Shown here piece after piece: positions 46,417 to 54,862 of a DNA stretch of 64,000 nt. How positions within the stretch are numbered: position 1 is the first letter of the stretch; each line of letters begins with the position of its first letter. A program made the position numbers and the translations under genes. The stretch lies in contig NZ_CP019420.1 in NCBI RefSeq assembly GCF_001984215.1, positions 62,001-126,000 on the forward strand. Reading direction: 5' to 3'. The notes below the pieces were generated by a model, which did not search any database, was not told where the DNA came from, and was given only the letters and a program-made list of their open reading frames with translations. This stretch comes from Mycobacterium sp. MS1601 (GTDB lineage: Bacteria > Actinomycetota > Actinomycetes > Mycobacteriales > Mycobacteriaceae).

Positions 46417-48582
46417 TCACAGCATGCAGCTGACGCAACCCTCGACTTCGGTACCCTCCAGGGCCATCTGGCGCAGCCGGATGTAGTACAGCGTCTTGAT
46501 ACCCTTGCGCCAGGCGTAGATCTGCGCCTTGTTCACGTCGCGGGTGTTGGCGGTGTCCTTGAAGAACAGCGTCAGCGACAGGCCCTGATCCACATGCTGG
46601 GTGGCTGCGGCGTAGGTGTCGATGATCTTCTCGTAGCCGATCTCGTACGCGTCCTGGTAATACTCCAGGTTGTCGTTGGTCAGATACGGTGCCGGGTAGT
46701 AGACGCGGCCGATCTTGCCTTCCTTGCGGATCTCGATCTTGCTTGCCACGGGGTGGATCGACGACGTGGAGTGGTTGATGTAGGAGATGGACCCGGTGGG
46801 CGGCACCGCCTGCAGGTTCTGGTTGTAGATGCCGTGCTGCTGCACCGACTCCTTCAACCGCTTCCAATCCTCTTGTGTCGGAATGCGAATGCCCGCGTCG
46901 GCGAAGATCTGCCGCACCCGCGCGGTGGCCGGCTCCCACACCTGATCGGTGTACTTGTCGAAGAACTCGCCAGAGGCGTACTTCGAGTCGGCGAAGCCGC
47001 CGAACGCCCGGCCCCGTTCGATCGCAATACGATTCGAGGCACGCAGGGCGTGGTAGAGCACCGTGTAGAAGTAGATATTGGTGAAGTCGACGCCCTCTTC
47101 TGAGCCGTACATCACCCGCTCGCGAGCTAGGTAGCCGTGCAGGTTCATCTGTCCCAGGCCGATGGCGTGGGATTCGTTGTTGCCCTGTTCGATCGACGGC
47201 ACCGAGGTGATGGACGTCTGGTCGCTGACTGCGGTCAACGCTCTGATGGCCACCTCGATGGTCTGTGCGAAGTCCGGCGAATCCATGGCTTTGGCGATGT
47301 TGAGCGAGCCGAGGTTGCACGAGATGTCCTTGCCCACTTTGGAATACGACAGATCGTCGTTGAATTCCGACGGGGTGGACACCTGCAGGATCTCCGAGCA
47401 CAGATTGCTGTGGGTGATCTTGCCCGCGATCGGGTTGGCCCGGTTGACCGTGTCCTCGTACATGATGTACGGGTAGCCGGACTCGAACTGCAGCTCGGCC
47501 AGGGTCTGGAAGAACTCGCGGGCCTTGATCTTGGTCTTGCGGATCCGGCTGTCGTCGACCATCTCGTAGTACTTCTCGGTGACCGAGATGTCGGCGAACG
47601 CCACCCCGTAGACGCGCTCCACGTCATAGGGCGAGAACAGGTACATGTCCTCGTTCTTCTTGGCCAGCTCGAAGGTGATGTCCGGGATCACCACGCCCAG
47701 CGAGAGCGTCTTGATGCGGATCTTTTCGTCGGCGTTCTCACGCTTGGTGTCCAGGAAGCGGTAGATGTCGGGGTGGTGCGCGTGCAGGTACACCGCACCG
47801 GCGCCCTGGCGGGCCCCGAGCTGATTGGCGTAGGAGAACGAGTCTTCGAGCAGCTTCATGATGGGGATGACGCCCGAGCTCTGGTTCTCGATGTTCTTGA
47901 TCGGAGCGCCGTGCTCACGGATGTTGGTGAGCAGCAAGGCAACTCCGCCACCGCGCTTGGACAACTGCAGCGCCGAGTTGATGGAGCGCCCGATGGACTC
48001 CATGTTGTCCTCGATGCGCAGCAGGAAGCAGGACACCGGCTCGCCGCGCTGTTTCTTGCCCGAATTCAGAAAGGTCGGAGTGGCTGGCTGAAAGCGGCCG
48101 TCGATGATCTCGTCCACCAGCTTCTCGGCCAGGACGGTGTCGCCGGACGCCAGCGTCAGCGCCACCATCACCACACGGTCCTCGAAGCGTTCGAGGTAGC
48201 GCTTGCCGTCAAACGTCTTCAGCGTGTAGCTGGTGTAGTACTTGAACGCGCCGAGGAAGGTCGGGAACCGGAACTTCTTGGCGTAGGCCCGATCCAGCAG
48301 CGTCTTGACGAAGTTGCGGGAGTACTGGTCGAGCACCTCGCGCTCGTAGTAGTTCTTCTCCACCAGGTAGTCGAGCTTCTCGTCCTGGCTGTGGAAGAAC
48401 ACCGTGTTCTGGTTGACGTGCTGCAGGAAGTACTGGTTGGCGGCTTCCCGGTCCTTGTCGAATTGGATCTTGCCGTTCTTGTCGTACAGGTTGAGCATCG
48501 CGTTGAGCGCGTGGTAGTCCGTCTCACCGGGAAGGGCATGCACTGCGGTTTCGGGTTCGGCGGCGGTCACGGTTGGAGGCAC
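46417..48582 (-). CDS. nrdE: Class Ib ribonucleotide reductase large subunit NrdE
   Basis: A 721-residue R1 subunit that reduces ribonucleoside diphosphates. Landmarks: [20 protein letters not shown] (active-site Cys), NLCSEI (second redox and radical region), and the C-terminal [13 protein letters not shown] with the CxxC pair that is rereduced by NrdH. Almost identical in plan to M. tuberculosis NrdE (Rv3051c). GTG 48582 with AAGGAAC upstream is chosen; it starts within the last 16 bases of nrdI. Longer frames upstream are nrdI shadow. Confidence 0.96.
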   Translation of the reverse strand: MPPTVTAAEPETAVHALPGETDYHALNAMLNLYDKNGKIQFDKDREAANQYFLQHVNQNTVFFHSQDEKLDYLVEKNYYEREVLDQYSRNFVKTLLDRAYAKKFRFPTFLGAFKYYTSYTLKTFDGKRYLERFEDRVVMVALTLASGDTVLAEKLVDEIIDGRFQPATPTFLNSGKKQRGEPVSCFLLRIEDNMESIGRSINSALQLSKRGGGVALLLTNIREHGAPIKNIENQSSGVIPIMKLLEDSFSYANQLGARQGAGAVYLHAHHPDIYRFLDTKRENADEKIRIKTLSLGVVIPDITFELAKKNEDMYLFSPYDVERVYGVAFADISVTEKYYEMVDDSRIRKTKIKAREFFQTLAELQFESGYPYIMYEDTVNRANPIAGKITHSNLCSEILQVSTPSEFNDDLSYSKVGKDISCNLGSLNIAKAMDSPDFAQTIEVAIRALTAVSDQTSITSVPSIEQGNNESHAIGLGQMNLHGYLARERVMYGSEEGVDFTNIYFYTVLYHALRASNRIAIERGRAFGGFADSKYASGEFFDKYTDQVWEPATARVRQIFADAGIRIPTQEDWKRLKESVQQHGIYNQNLQAVPPTGSISYINHSTSSIHPVASKIEIRKEGKIGRVYYPAPYLTNDNLEYYQDAYEIGYEKIIDTYAAATQHVDQGLSLTLFFKDTANTRDVNKAQIYAWRKGIKTLYYIRLRQMALEGTEVEGCVSCML

Positions 48583-49010
48583 TGCTGTTCCTTCCAGAAG
48601 TCGGCGAGACCGGCGCGGACGGCGAAGACGTCGTCGGTCGTTCCCATGAGTTCGAAGCGGTAGAGATAGGGGACGCCGCACTTACGCGAGACCACATTGC
48701 CCGCGTAGCCGAATTCAGCCCCGAAGTTGGTGTTGCCGGCGGCGATGACGCCCCGCAGCAGCGATCGGTTGTGTTCGTTGTTCAAGAAAGCGATCACCTG
48801 CTTGGGGACGTATCCCCCGGCATCGGGATCGGGGCCGTTGGCGTGCCCACCTCCATAGGTGGGCACGATCAGCACGTAAGGATGGTCGACCTGGATCCGG
48901 TCCCGCAGCGGGATCCGGATGGCCGGCAGCTCGAGCTTCAGGACAAAACGGTGGGTGTTCTCGGACACGCTGGAGAAGTAGACGAGGTTGGGCTCTGGCA
49001 GCTCGGCCAT
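48567..49010 (-). CDS. nrdI: Ribonucleotide reductase flavodoxin NrdI
   Basis: A 147-residue flavodoxin-like protein that helps assemble the manganese-tyrosyl radical of NrdF. It has [18 protein letters not shown] at the start (FMN phosphate loop), VPTYGGG and a [14 protein letters not shown] segment. Middle gene of nrdHIE; overlaps nrdE by 16 bases. Positional match to Rv3052c. Confidence 0.95.
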   Translation of the reverse strand: MAELPEPNLVYFSSVSENTHRFVLKLELPAIRIPLRDRIQVDHPYVLIVPTYGGGHANGPDPDAGGYVPKQVIAFLNNEHNRSLLRGVIAAGNTNFGAEFGYAGNVVSRKCGVPYLYRFELMGTTDDVFAVRAGLADFWKEQQCLQP

Positions 49011-49043
49011 CTCGTTCTCCTCTCCAGTGGTTCGATAACTCCG

Positions 49044-49289
49044 TCAGGCGGTGGCGGTGACCGCGGCGCCGCTGAGCGCCTTGATCCGGTCCGGCCGGAA
49101 ACCCGACCAGTGGTCGTTCCCGGCCACCACGACCGGGGCCTGCAGGTAGCCCAGGGCCATCACGTAGTCACGCGCGTCAGAGTCGACGGTGATGTCGACG
49201 ATGTTGTACTCAACGCCCTGCTTGTCCAACGCCTTGTAGGTGGCATTGCACTGAACACAGGCAGGCTTGGTGTACACGGTGACGCTCAT
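49044..49289 (-). CDS. nrdH: Glutaredoxin-like NrdH-redoxin
   Basis: An 81-residue thioredoxin-fold protein with active site C11-V-Q-C14 in YTKPACVQCNATYKALDKQG and the NrdH-type end (SGFRPDRIKAL). It donates electrons to NrdE. It is first in nrdHIE, 33 bases before nrdI. The upstream region holds paired NrdR-like boxes. Confidence 0.96.
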   Translation of the reverse strand: MSVTVYTKPACVQCNATYKALDKQGVEYNIVDITVDSDARDYVMALGYLQAPVVVAGNDHWSGFRPDRIKALSGAAVTATA

Positions 49290-49691
49290 ATTCGGACGAC
49301 TCCCTCTATCTGCTCAGCGAAACTGGTGTGGACAAGTTCTCGGGCAAAGCTCACTACTGTTCAGCGACTCACGACGGCCCGAAATTCCAGGTCCGGACCG
49401 GAAGTTCGGGCCCGGTCAGTCCTGCTGGACTGCTCGGATCTCGCCCTCCGGGTGACCTCCACGGCTTGGGGTCCGTCGGCTCGTCAGACACTACACCTAG
49501 TGGCTCACATTCAGAAGCGACACCAGATGTTCTGAACAACATTCATGAAATTCCCTGGTCGTAAGTGCCTCCGTTGCCGTGCCGACGGCGTGTCGCGACA
49601 CGTGTGTCGGCTTCTGCTGAAACCTCGCCCCTATATGTAGCAGCCGGCACCGACAACAGAGCGGCACCCAGGAAGCAGGCCCTACCACAGC
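49290..49691. other. Gene-free stretch upstream of nrdH
   Basis: About 400 bases without a convincing gene on either strand. It holds two NrdR-box-like sites (49488-49535) and, further from the gene, the perfect 14-bp palindrome CGTGTCGCGACACG (49589-49602) flanked by GCCGAC and GTCGGC. The large distance between the boxes and the nrdH start (about 200 bases) implies a long leader or a distant promoter. Confidence 0.6.
49488..49535. promoter_or_regulatory. Tandem NrdR-box-like operators upstream of nrdHIE
   Basis: Box 1 ACACTACACCTAGTGG (49488-49503) has the inverted repeat CACTA-CACC-TAGTG. Box 2 ACACCAGATGTTCTGA (49520-49535) starts 32 bases later. Each matches an ACACTATATATTGTGT-type NrdR consensus at 11 of 16 positions. 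The 32-base interval equals that at nrdF, and box 1 shares twelve positions with nrdF box 1. Confidence 0.75.
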
Positions 49692-49730
49692 AAAGCCGCC
49701 GGAGGGTCACATCCGACCCGCCGGCGGCTT
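49692..49730 (-). terminator. Intrinsic hairpin after the FMN reductase gene
   Basis: AAGCCGCCGG-A-GGGT (49693-49707) and ACCC-G-CCGGCGGCTT (49716-49730) form a 15-bp stem with one mismatch and an eight-base loop, 18 bases after the stop of the minus-strand gene; on that strand it ends CTTTGCTG. Confidence 0.75.
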
Positions 49731-49747
49731 CGTGTCGTGCGCGAGGT

Positions 49748-50305
49748 TCAGCCGACCTCGGCAACCAGCTTTTCCACCACATCACGCAGCTGTTCCACCA
49801 CGTCGGCATTGTCCTGTGGATGCTTGCCGTCGAGGTTCTTGGTGGGAATCGACAGCGAGGACGACTCCACCACCTTCAGCCCGGCAACTCCGATGGATTT
49901 GCGGGTCTCGTCATGCGCCCACACTCCGCCGTACTGCCCCAGCGCGGCGCCGACCACCGCGGCAGGCTTGTCCTTCAGGGCACCCTGGCCGTACGGGCGC
50001 GACACCCAGTCGATCGCGTTCTTCAGCACGCCGGGCATGGTGCCGTTGTATTCGGGAGTGATGATCAGGGTTGCGTCGGCGGCCGCGGCCGCATCACGCA
50101 AAGCCTGCACCGACTCGGGGGCGGGGTCGATGTCGATGTCCTCGTTGTAGAACGGCAGCTCGCCGAGCCTGTCGAACAGGTTCAACCGGACCCCTGCGGG
50201 CGCGTTGGCGATCGCCACTTCGGCCAGCTGACGATTCACCGATGCCGCCCGCAGGCTTCCCACCAGCACCAGCACGTTCACGGTTTTTGATTCGGTTTCA
50301 GGCAC
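49748..50305 (-). CDS. NADPH-dependent FMN reductase family protein (Rv3054c-like)
   Basis: A 185-residue flavodoxin-fold reductase: VLVLVGSLRAASVNRQLAEV (FMN phosphate loop, about 10-29), LIITPEYNGTMPGVLKNAID (about 98-117, the family signature PEYNGxxPG). It reduces FMN, quinones or azo compounds with NAD(P)H. Divergent from a TetR gene with a palindrome between, as for Rv3054c/Rv3055 in M. tuberculosis. Confidence 0.88.
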   Translation of the reverse strand: MPETESKTVNVLVLVGSLRAASVNRQLAEVAIANAPAGVRLNLFDRLGELPFYNEDIDIDPAPESVQALRDAAAAADATLIITPEYNGTMPGVLKNAIDWVSRPYGQGALKDKPAAVVGAALGQYGGVWAHDETRKSIGVAGLKVVESSSLSIPTKNLDGKHPQDNADVVEQLRDVVEKLVAEVG

Positions 50306-50348
50306 AGCCCGTCCTTTCTTCTCGTCGGATGATCTCCTGCCATTAAAC

Positions 50349-50362
50349 CGGACTACGGTCCG
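50349..50362. promoter_or_regulatory. Palindromic candidate TetR operator
   Basis: CGGAC-TACG-GTCCG lies 31-44 bases before the tetR ATG and 44-57 before the start of the divergent FMN reductase. Short dyads with a GGAC/GTCC core at divergent promoters are typical for autoregulating TetR proteins. Confidence 0.55.
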
Positions 50363-50392
50363 AATTGTTCCGCCTGAGCTACAGTTTCTGGC

Positions 50393-50998
50393 ATGAGCAC
50401 TGTGGAGTTCCCCGGCGCCCTGCCGGTCACGAACACACCGCAGGAGCGCGGCGATGCGGCCAGAAACCGCCTGCTACTGCTCGATGCCGCCCGACGACTG
50501 ATCGCCGAACGGGGTGCCGACGCGGTCACGATGGACGACATCGCCTCGGCCGCCGGAGTGGGCAAGGGCACAGTGTTCCGCCGCTTCGGCAGCCGCGCCG
50601 GGCTGATGATGGTGCTGCTCGACGAAGACGAGAAGGCGGCACAGCAGGCGTTCCTGTTCGGGCCTCCCCCGCTGGGGCCGGGCGCGCCGCCGCTGGCCCG
50701 GTTGCTGGCCTACGGCCGAGCCAGGCTGGAGTTCGTCCACGCACACCACGGGCTGTTGTCCGACGCCGCGCGCGACCCGCAGACCCGGTTCAACGCGCCG
50801 GCCACCCTGCAGCGCACCCATATCCGGATGCTGCTCGCTGCGGCCGGCACCACCGGGGACCTCGACGCGCAAGCCGATGCGCTGACCGCGCTGATGGACG
50901 CCGATTACGTCGAACATCAACTCACCGATCACGGCAAGACGCTGCAGACCCTCGGCGACGCGTGGGAGGACGTGGCCCGCAAGTTCTGCGGGCACTGA
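50393..50998 (+). CDS. TetR-family transcriptional regulator (Rv3055-like)
   Basis: A 201-residue TetR protein: helix-turn-helix LLLLDAARRLIAERGADAVT and MDDIASAAGVGKGTVFRRFG (about 27-65), C-terminal ligand domain. It should repress itself and the divergent FMN reductase. The dinB2 gene starts five bases after its stop, so the polymerase may share its transcript. Confidence 0.87.
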   Translation: MSTVEFPGALPVTNTPQERGDAARNRLLLLDAARRLIAERGADAVTMDDIASAAGVGKGTVFRRFGSRAGLMMVLLDEDEKAAQQAFLFGPPPLGPGAPPLARLLAYGRARLEFVHAHHGLLSDAARDPQTRFNAPATLQRTHIRMLLAAAGTTGDLDAQADALTALMDADYVEHQLTDHGKTLQTLGDAWEDVARKFCGH

Positions 50999-51002
50999 CC
51001 CG

Positions 51003-52037
51003 ATGACTCCGCGCTGGGTGCTGCATGTCGACCTCGACCAGTTCCTCGCGTCGGTGGAACTTCGTCGTCGGCCCGATCTGGCGGGACTTCCGGTGATCGT
51101 CGGAGGCAACGGTGACCCGACCGAACCCCGCAAGGTCGTCACCTGCGCCTCCTACGAAGCCCGCCGGTTCGGCGTGCATGCGGGTATGCCGCTGCGCACT
51201 GCGGCCCGGCGCTGCCCGGAGGCCACCTTCCTGCCGTCGGATCCCGATGCCTACGACGAAGCCTCCGAACAGGTGATGGCCCTGCTGCGCGATCTGGGGC
51301 ATCCGCTGGAGGTGTGGGGCTGGGACGAGGCATATCTTGGAGCCGACGTCGACGACCCCGTGGCGCTGGCGGAGCAGGTGCGCGCAGTAATCGCCGCTGA
51401 AACCGGCCTGTCCTGTTCCGTCGGCATCAGCGACAACAAGCAACGCGCCAAGGTGGCCACCGGGTTCGGCAAGCCGGCGGGTGTCTTCACCCTCACCGAT
51501 GTCAACTGGATGTCGGTGATGGGCGACCGCCCGGTGGACGCCCTGTGGGGCGTCGGTCCCAAAACGGCAAAAAAGCTCGCCAGCTTGGACATCAGCACTG
51601 TGGCAGATCTGGCTTCTACCGATTCGACCGTGCTCACAAAGACTTTCGGCCCCACCACCGGACTGTGGATCCTGTTGTTGGCCAAGGGTGGAGGCGACGA
51701 CGACGTCCGTGCCGAACCCTGGGTGCCCCGCTCGCGCAGCCATGTGGTGACCTTCCCCGCAGACCTCACCGACCCCGACGAAATAGCCTCGGTTGTAACC
51801 ATGTTGGCCGACACCACCACCGATGAGGTCGTGAGCGCGGGCCGGGTGGTCAACCGGGTGGCGGTCACCGTCCGTACCGCCACCTTCCACACCCGCACGA
51901 AGATCCGCAAACTTGCCCACCCGAGCGTGGACAAGGCGCTGATCAGCGACACCGCACGGTCGATTCTGGAGCAGTTTCCCCTCGACCGGCCGATCAGACT
52001 GGTCGGGGTACGCCTGGAACTCGTCATGCCGAAATGA
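51003..52037 (+). CDS. dinB2: DNA polymerase IV, DinB2 type (Rv3056-like)
   Basis: A 344-residue Y-family polymerase. The first catalytic motif is HVDLDQFLASVELRR (D10), the second is WGWDEAYLGADV, and the helix-hairpin-helix region is ALWGVGPKTAKKLASL. The residue at the steric-gate position is L15 rather than Phe or Tyr. The M. smegmatis DinB2 enzyme with Leu at this position readily uses ribonucleotides. No beta-clamp motif is obvious at the short C-terminus. Known as dinP in M. tuberculosis annotation. Confidence 0.92.
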   Translation: MTPRWVLHVDLDQFLASVELRRRPDLAGLPVIVGGNGDPTEPRKVVTCASYEARRFGVHAGMPLRTAARRCPEATFLPSDPDAYDEASEQVMALLRDLGHPLEVWGWDEAYLGADVDDPVALAEQVRAVIAAETGLSCSVGISDNKQRAKVATGFGKPAGVFTLTDVNWMSVMGDRPVDALWGVGPKTAKKLASLDISTVADLASTDSTVLTKTFGPTTGLWILLLAKGGGDDDVRAEPWVPRSRSHVVTFPADLTDPDEIASVVTMLADTTTDEVVSAGRVVNRVAVTVRTATFHTRTKIRKLAHPSVDKALISDTARSILEQFPLDRPIRLVGVRLELVMPK

Positions 52038-52076
52038 CGTGCGGACTTGTCGCAACCGACGATTACGGTGGCGGTC

Positions 52077-53228
52077 ATGCTGCAAATCGTCGCTGTGCGC
52101 GGGTACCGGTCGCTACGGGATATCGTGTTGCCGCTGCGTCAACTGACCGTCGTCACCGGCGCCAACGGCACCGGCAAATCGTCGCTGTACCGGGCCCTGA
52201 AACTGTTGGCCGACTGCGGCCGCGGAGAAGTCATCGGATCGCTGGCACGCGAGGGCGGCCTGCAGTCGGTACTGTGGGCGGGCCCGGAGAACACAGCGGG
52301 CGCCCGCCGCACCGGGCGGGTGGAGGGCACCGTCCGAACGCGCTCGGTGTCACTCGAAATGGGCTATGCTGCAGATGATTTCGGCTATCTCGTTGATCTC
52401 GGACTGCCTCAGATGGCCGGCATCCAATCCGCGTTCACGCTGGACCCGGAAATCAAACGCGAGGCGGTGTTCGTCGGGTCCACACCGCGCACCAACTCGA
52501 TGCTGGTGCGGCGCGGCGGCCCGTTGGCCGAAGCTCGTGCCGAATCGGGCCGCGGCTTTGATCAATTGACGTCGGGCTTGCCCACCTACCACAGCGTCCT
52601 CACCGAATTCGCTCACCCCGGCGAGTTGCCCGAACTGTCGGCAGTGCGAGAGCGATTGCGGTCATGGCGTTTCTACGACGGATTTCGTGTCGACGCCTCA
52701 GCACCCGCGCGGCGCCCTCACATCGGCACTCGCACGCCCGTGCTCGCCGATGACGGAGGCGATCTGGCTGCCGCGGTGCAGACCATCATCGAAGCGGGGT
52801 TCGACGATTTCGCCACGGCAGTCGCCGATGCGTTCAACGGCGCCACCGTATCGGTCAGCGTGACCGACGGCCTGTTCGACCTGGCAGTGCAGCAGCCCGG
52901 AATGCTGCGAGCACTGCGAACAGCCGAGCTGTCGGACGGCACTTTGCGTTTCCTGCTGTGGGCGGCGGCACTGCTGAGCCCGCGACCCCCCTCGATGATG
53001 GTGCTCAACGAGCCCGAAACGTCACTGCATCCTGATCTTGTCCGCCCGCTGGCCACGCTGATTCGGTCGGCGTCCCGACAGACGCAGGTTCTGGTGGTCA
53101 CGCATTCCCAGACGCTGCTGAAGCACCTCGACGCCGAACCGATCGAGCTCTACAAGGACTGCGGCGAGACCATGGTGGCCGGTCAGACGCAGCTCACTGC
53201 TCCGGCCTGGGATTGGGGAAAGCGCTGA
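52077..53228 (+). CDS. AAA-type (RecF/OLD-like) ATPase
   Basis: A 383-residue single-chain ATPase: Walker A TGANGTGKSSLYRAL (about 29-43), a long middle region without recognised domain, a signature-like ELSDGTLRFLLWAAALL and Walker B MMVLNEPETSLHPDL with D-loop, then VVTHSQTLL. It is of the SMC/RecF/OLD type but has no nuclease domain. ATG 52077 is preferred over a GTG at 52047. Follows dinB2 by 39 bases; not present there in M. tuberculosis. The role is unknown; DNA repair or a phage-related role are guesses from fold and neighbour. Confidence 0.8.
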   Translation: MLQIVAVRGYRSLRDIVLPLRQLTVVTGANGTGKSSLYRALKLLADCGRGEVIGSLAREGGLQSVLWAGPENTAGARRTGRVEGTVRTRSVSLEMGYAADDFGYLVDLGLPQMAGIQSAFTLDPEIKREAVFVGSTPRTNSMLVRRGGPLAEARAESGRGFDQLTSGLPTYHSVLTEFAHPGELPELSAVRERLRSWRFYDGFRVDASAPARRPHIGTRTPVLADDGGDLAAAVQTIIEAGFDDFATAVADAFNGATVSVSVTDGLFDLAVQQPGMLRALRTAELSDGTLRFLLWAAALLSPRPPSMMVLNEPETSLHPDLVRPLATLIRSASRQTQVLVVTHSQTLLKHLDAEPIELYKDCGETMVAGQTQLTAPAWDWGKR

Positions 53229-54090
53229 CCGCCGGAGCGGTTGCAGGCTTGAGCACTCGCGTGAACAGTGAATTCACCTGACGCATAACCACGCTGTAAG
53301 GCCACCACGCCACCCGTTTGAAGAGGTACAACGCGCGGATGTCCGGCGAGGTGTAGACCAAAAAGCGGTTCTTCTTGACCCCCAGCAGTATTCGGTCGGC
53401 CACGTGTTCGGCGGATACCGCATGCCCGGAGAAGCGGTCCACCCAGGGCGCCACCTTGGGGTGCTCACGGTCCACTCCGGCGATCTCGACGGACTTCACC
53501 AGCGGTGTGCGGACGGCCCCGGGCACCACCACCGACACTCCGATGCGGTACTTGGCCAGATCGAATCGCAGTACCTCGGACAGCCCCCGCAGGCCGTACT
53601 TGCTGGCGCTGTAGGCCGCGTGCCACGGCAAGGCGACCAGCCCGGCCGCCGACGAGACGTTGACCAGGTGGCCGCCGCGCTTGGCCGCAACCATCGGCGG
53701 CACGAATGTCTCGATGACGTGCACCGGGCCCATCAGGTTGATGTCGATCATCGACCGCCACTGCTGGTGGGTGAGACGGTCCACGGTCCCCCACGCCGAC
53801 ACTCCGGCGATGTTGAAGACCGCATCCATGGCTGGGTGTGCGGCGTGGATATCGGCAGCGAAGGCGGCTACGGCGTCGTAGTCGGAGATGTCGAGCACAC
53901 GGTGAGCGCGGACCTGCCCGCCGAGCGCGCGGGCATCGGCCACCGTCTGCGTCAGACCCTCGGCGTCACGATCGGTCAGATAAAGCTCGGCACCCTCGCG
54001 GGCCAGCCGCAGCGCGGTGGCCCTGCCGATGCCACTGGCCGCTCCGGTCAGGAGACAGCGTTTGCCCGAGAAACCAGAGAAGTCAGCCAT
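53194..54090 (-). CDS. Short-chain dehydrogenase/reductase (Rv3057c-like)
   Basis: A 298-residue SDR: cofactor motif LTGAASGIGRATALRLAREG (about 13-32), NIAGVSAWG, catalytic Ser in VNVSSAAGLVALP, and Y-x3-K in YSASKYGL. The Asp after the second strand suggests NAD. The C-terminal third (KKNRFLVYTSPDIRALYLFK) matches the mycobacterial group thought to act on lipids. ATG 54090 fits the family start. The end overlaps the convergent AAA ATPase by 35 bases. Confidence 0.87.
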   Translation of the reverse strand: MADFSGFSGKRCLLTGAASGIGRATALRLAREGAELYLTDRDAEGLTQTVADARALGGQVRAHRVLDISDYDAVAAFAADIHAAHPAMDAVFNIAGVSAWGTVDRLTHQQWRSMIDINLMGPVHVIETFVPPMVAAKRGGHLVNVSSAAGLVALPWHAAYSASKYGLRGLSEVLRFDLAKYRIGVSVVVPGAVRTPLVKSVEIAGVDREHPKVAPWVDRFSGHAVSAEHVADRILLGVKKNRFLVYTSPDIRALYLFKRVAWWPYSVVMRQVNSLFTRVLKPATAPAVSAFPNPRPEQ

Positions 54091-54100
54091 GGTGGCGACA

Positions 54101-54745
54101 CTACCGAGGTGTGGCGCCCCAGAAGCCGTGCAGCCAGAGCTGCTCGAGCACGTGGACGCCGCGTTGCAGGTCCCCGTCGGGCCCCAGGAACGTGGAGTCG
54201 CCTGACAGCATCCAGGCCGTCGTCGCACCAAGGGTGCGGACCAGCATCGGCAGGTCGTCGCTGATCGGGTGGGCGGTACCGGCGGCCACCTCGGCGGAGA
54301 TGTTGGTGACGATCTGGTTGATCACGGTGTCGATCTGGGCGTCGAGGATCTTGCGGATCTCGGCGTCGGCGTTGCGGGCGAGGTTGCACGCCGCCATCAC
54401 CGGGTCGTTGTGGGCGAACACCGCCACCGCGCTGCCCACCATCCGCTTGGCGTACGCCGCGGGCGTCTCACCCTCGCTGCGGGCGGCGAAGAAGTGGGTC
54501 AGTTCCTCGAGCTCCTGCGTGGCTTCGGCGAGAATCTGGGCCAATACGGCGTACTTGGTGTCGAAGTAGAAGTAAAAGCCCGAGCGAGCGACCCCCGCGC
54601 GATCACTGATCGTGCTCACCGACAGGTCCGCGAACGGAGTCTCCTCCAGCAGCTCCCGCACTGCGTTGACGATCGCCTGGCGCTGCCGATCGCCGCGCCT
54701 GCGTGGTACTGACTCGCCGGGATCGGACTGCTGGGGAACACTCAC
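54101..54745 (-). CDS. TetR-family transcriptional regulator (Rv3058c-like)
   Basis: A 214-residue TetR protein: QAIVNAVRELLEETPFADLS and ISDRAGVARSGFYFYFDTKY (about 25-68). It is ten bases before the SDR gene on the same strand and divergent from cyp136 by about 115 bases, so it is well placed to control both. Confidence 0.87.
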   Translation of the reverse strand: MSVPQQSDPGESVPRRRGDRQRQAIVNAVRELLEETPFADLSVSTISDRAGVARSGFYFYFDTKYAVLAQILAEATQELEELTHFFAARSEGETPAAYAKRMVGSAVAVFAHNDPVMAACNLARNADAEIRKILDAQIDTVINQIVTNISAEVAAGTAHPISDDLPMLVRTLGATTAWMLSGDSTFLGPDGDLQRGVHVLEQLWLHGFWGATPR

Positions 54746-54862
54746 GGTCTAACCATGCACCACGCCGGTGCGCTAACGAAACTTGACAGGCGTCAAGAAT
54801 GCCGTTGAAGATGGGATGAGTGGCTCACGCCACATCGGATCGACGCTTCTCGAGGAGTGCCC

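Noticed and set aside
47137-48663. 508-codon plus-strand frame opposite nrdE
   Set aside because: Antisense shadow of a highly conserved gene; no family resemblance.
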